Assembly (NCBI GenBank): GCA_001796935.1
Contig: MGNX01000079.1
Location: 5,374 to 15,682, forward strand
Origin: Chloroflexi bacterium RBG_16_60_22
GTDB lineage: Bacteria; Chloroflexota; Dehalococcoidia; Dehalococcoidales; RBG-16-60-22
Direction of reading: 5' to 3'
DNA length: 10,309 nucleotides
Below, in pieces: positions 10,304-10,309 of the stretch; position 1 is the first letter of the stretch, and the number at the start of each line of letters is the position of its first letter. The notes beneath the pieces are model-generated. The model was given only the letters and a program-made list of their open reading frames with translations. It ran no database searches and was not told where the DNA came from. Position numbers and translations under genes: made by a program.

Positions 10304-10309
10304 ACCGGC
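10295..10309 (+). CDS. Possible start of a divergent gene (partial, first five codons)
   Basis: An ATG at 10295 opens a frame (Met-Ile-Ser-Thr-Gly) that runs off the right edge. It is preceded by AAGGG at 10284-10288 with a 6-nt spacer, and by GGAG at 10279-10282, a good ribosome-site arrangement and better than that of glgP. If real, the gene is divergent from glgP and the roughly 89 bp between them form a shared control region. Five codons cannot identify the product. Confidence 0.35.

Overview
The window is a bacterial alpha-glucan/trehalose metabolism locus. It has high G+C content, tight gene packing and no mobile DNA, RNA genes or CRISPR. No phylogenetic marker gene is present. The gene set (a fused TreS-maltokinase, GlgE, a short DUF3417-type glucan phosphorylase and an embedded receiver domain) would suit a Chloroflexota-like environmental bacterium, but that is a guess.

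Layout, left to right: (1) positions 1-246, + strand, the last 81 codons of a gene read as treY (maltooligosyltrehalose synthase), entering from the left edge. (2) 191-2191, - strand, glgB branching enzyme, whose 3' end overlaps treY antisense by 56 bp. (3) 2201-5560 (alternative start 5569), - strand, a trehalose synthase fused to maltokinase (treS-mak). (4) 5562-5924, - strand, a stand-alone receiver (CheY-like) domain with an eroded active site, abutting or overlapping treS. (5) 5986-7965, - strand, glgE maltosyltransferase. (6) 8085-10205, - strand, glgP alpha-glucan phosphorylase. (7) 10206-10309, a probable divergent promoter region with two small inverted repeats and possibly the first codons of a + strand gene. 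No gap reaches 300 bases; the largest are 119 bp (7966-8084) and about 90-104 bp at the right end.

The five minus-strand genes run in the order glgP, glgE, receiver, treS-mak, glgB. Gaps are 119 bp, 61 bp, about zero and about 9 bp, so the last three are very probably co-transcribed and the whole set may be. Together they encode the complete GlgE pathway: TreS converts trehalose to maltose, Mak phosphorylates it to maltose 1-phosphate, GlgE extends alpha-1,4-glucan with it, and GlgB branches the product. GlgP would degrade the glucan to glucose 1-phosphate. The neighbouring TreY, with a TreZ not seen here, would convert glucan back to trehalose, so the locus could run a trehalose-glucan cycle. 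The most unusual element is the receiver-like protein inside this enzymatic operon, coupled to treS-mak.
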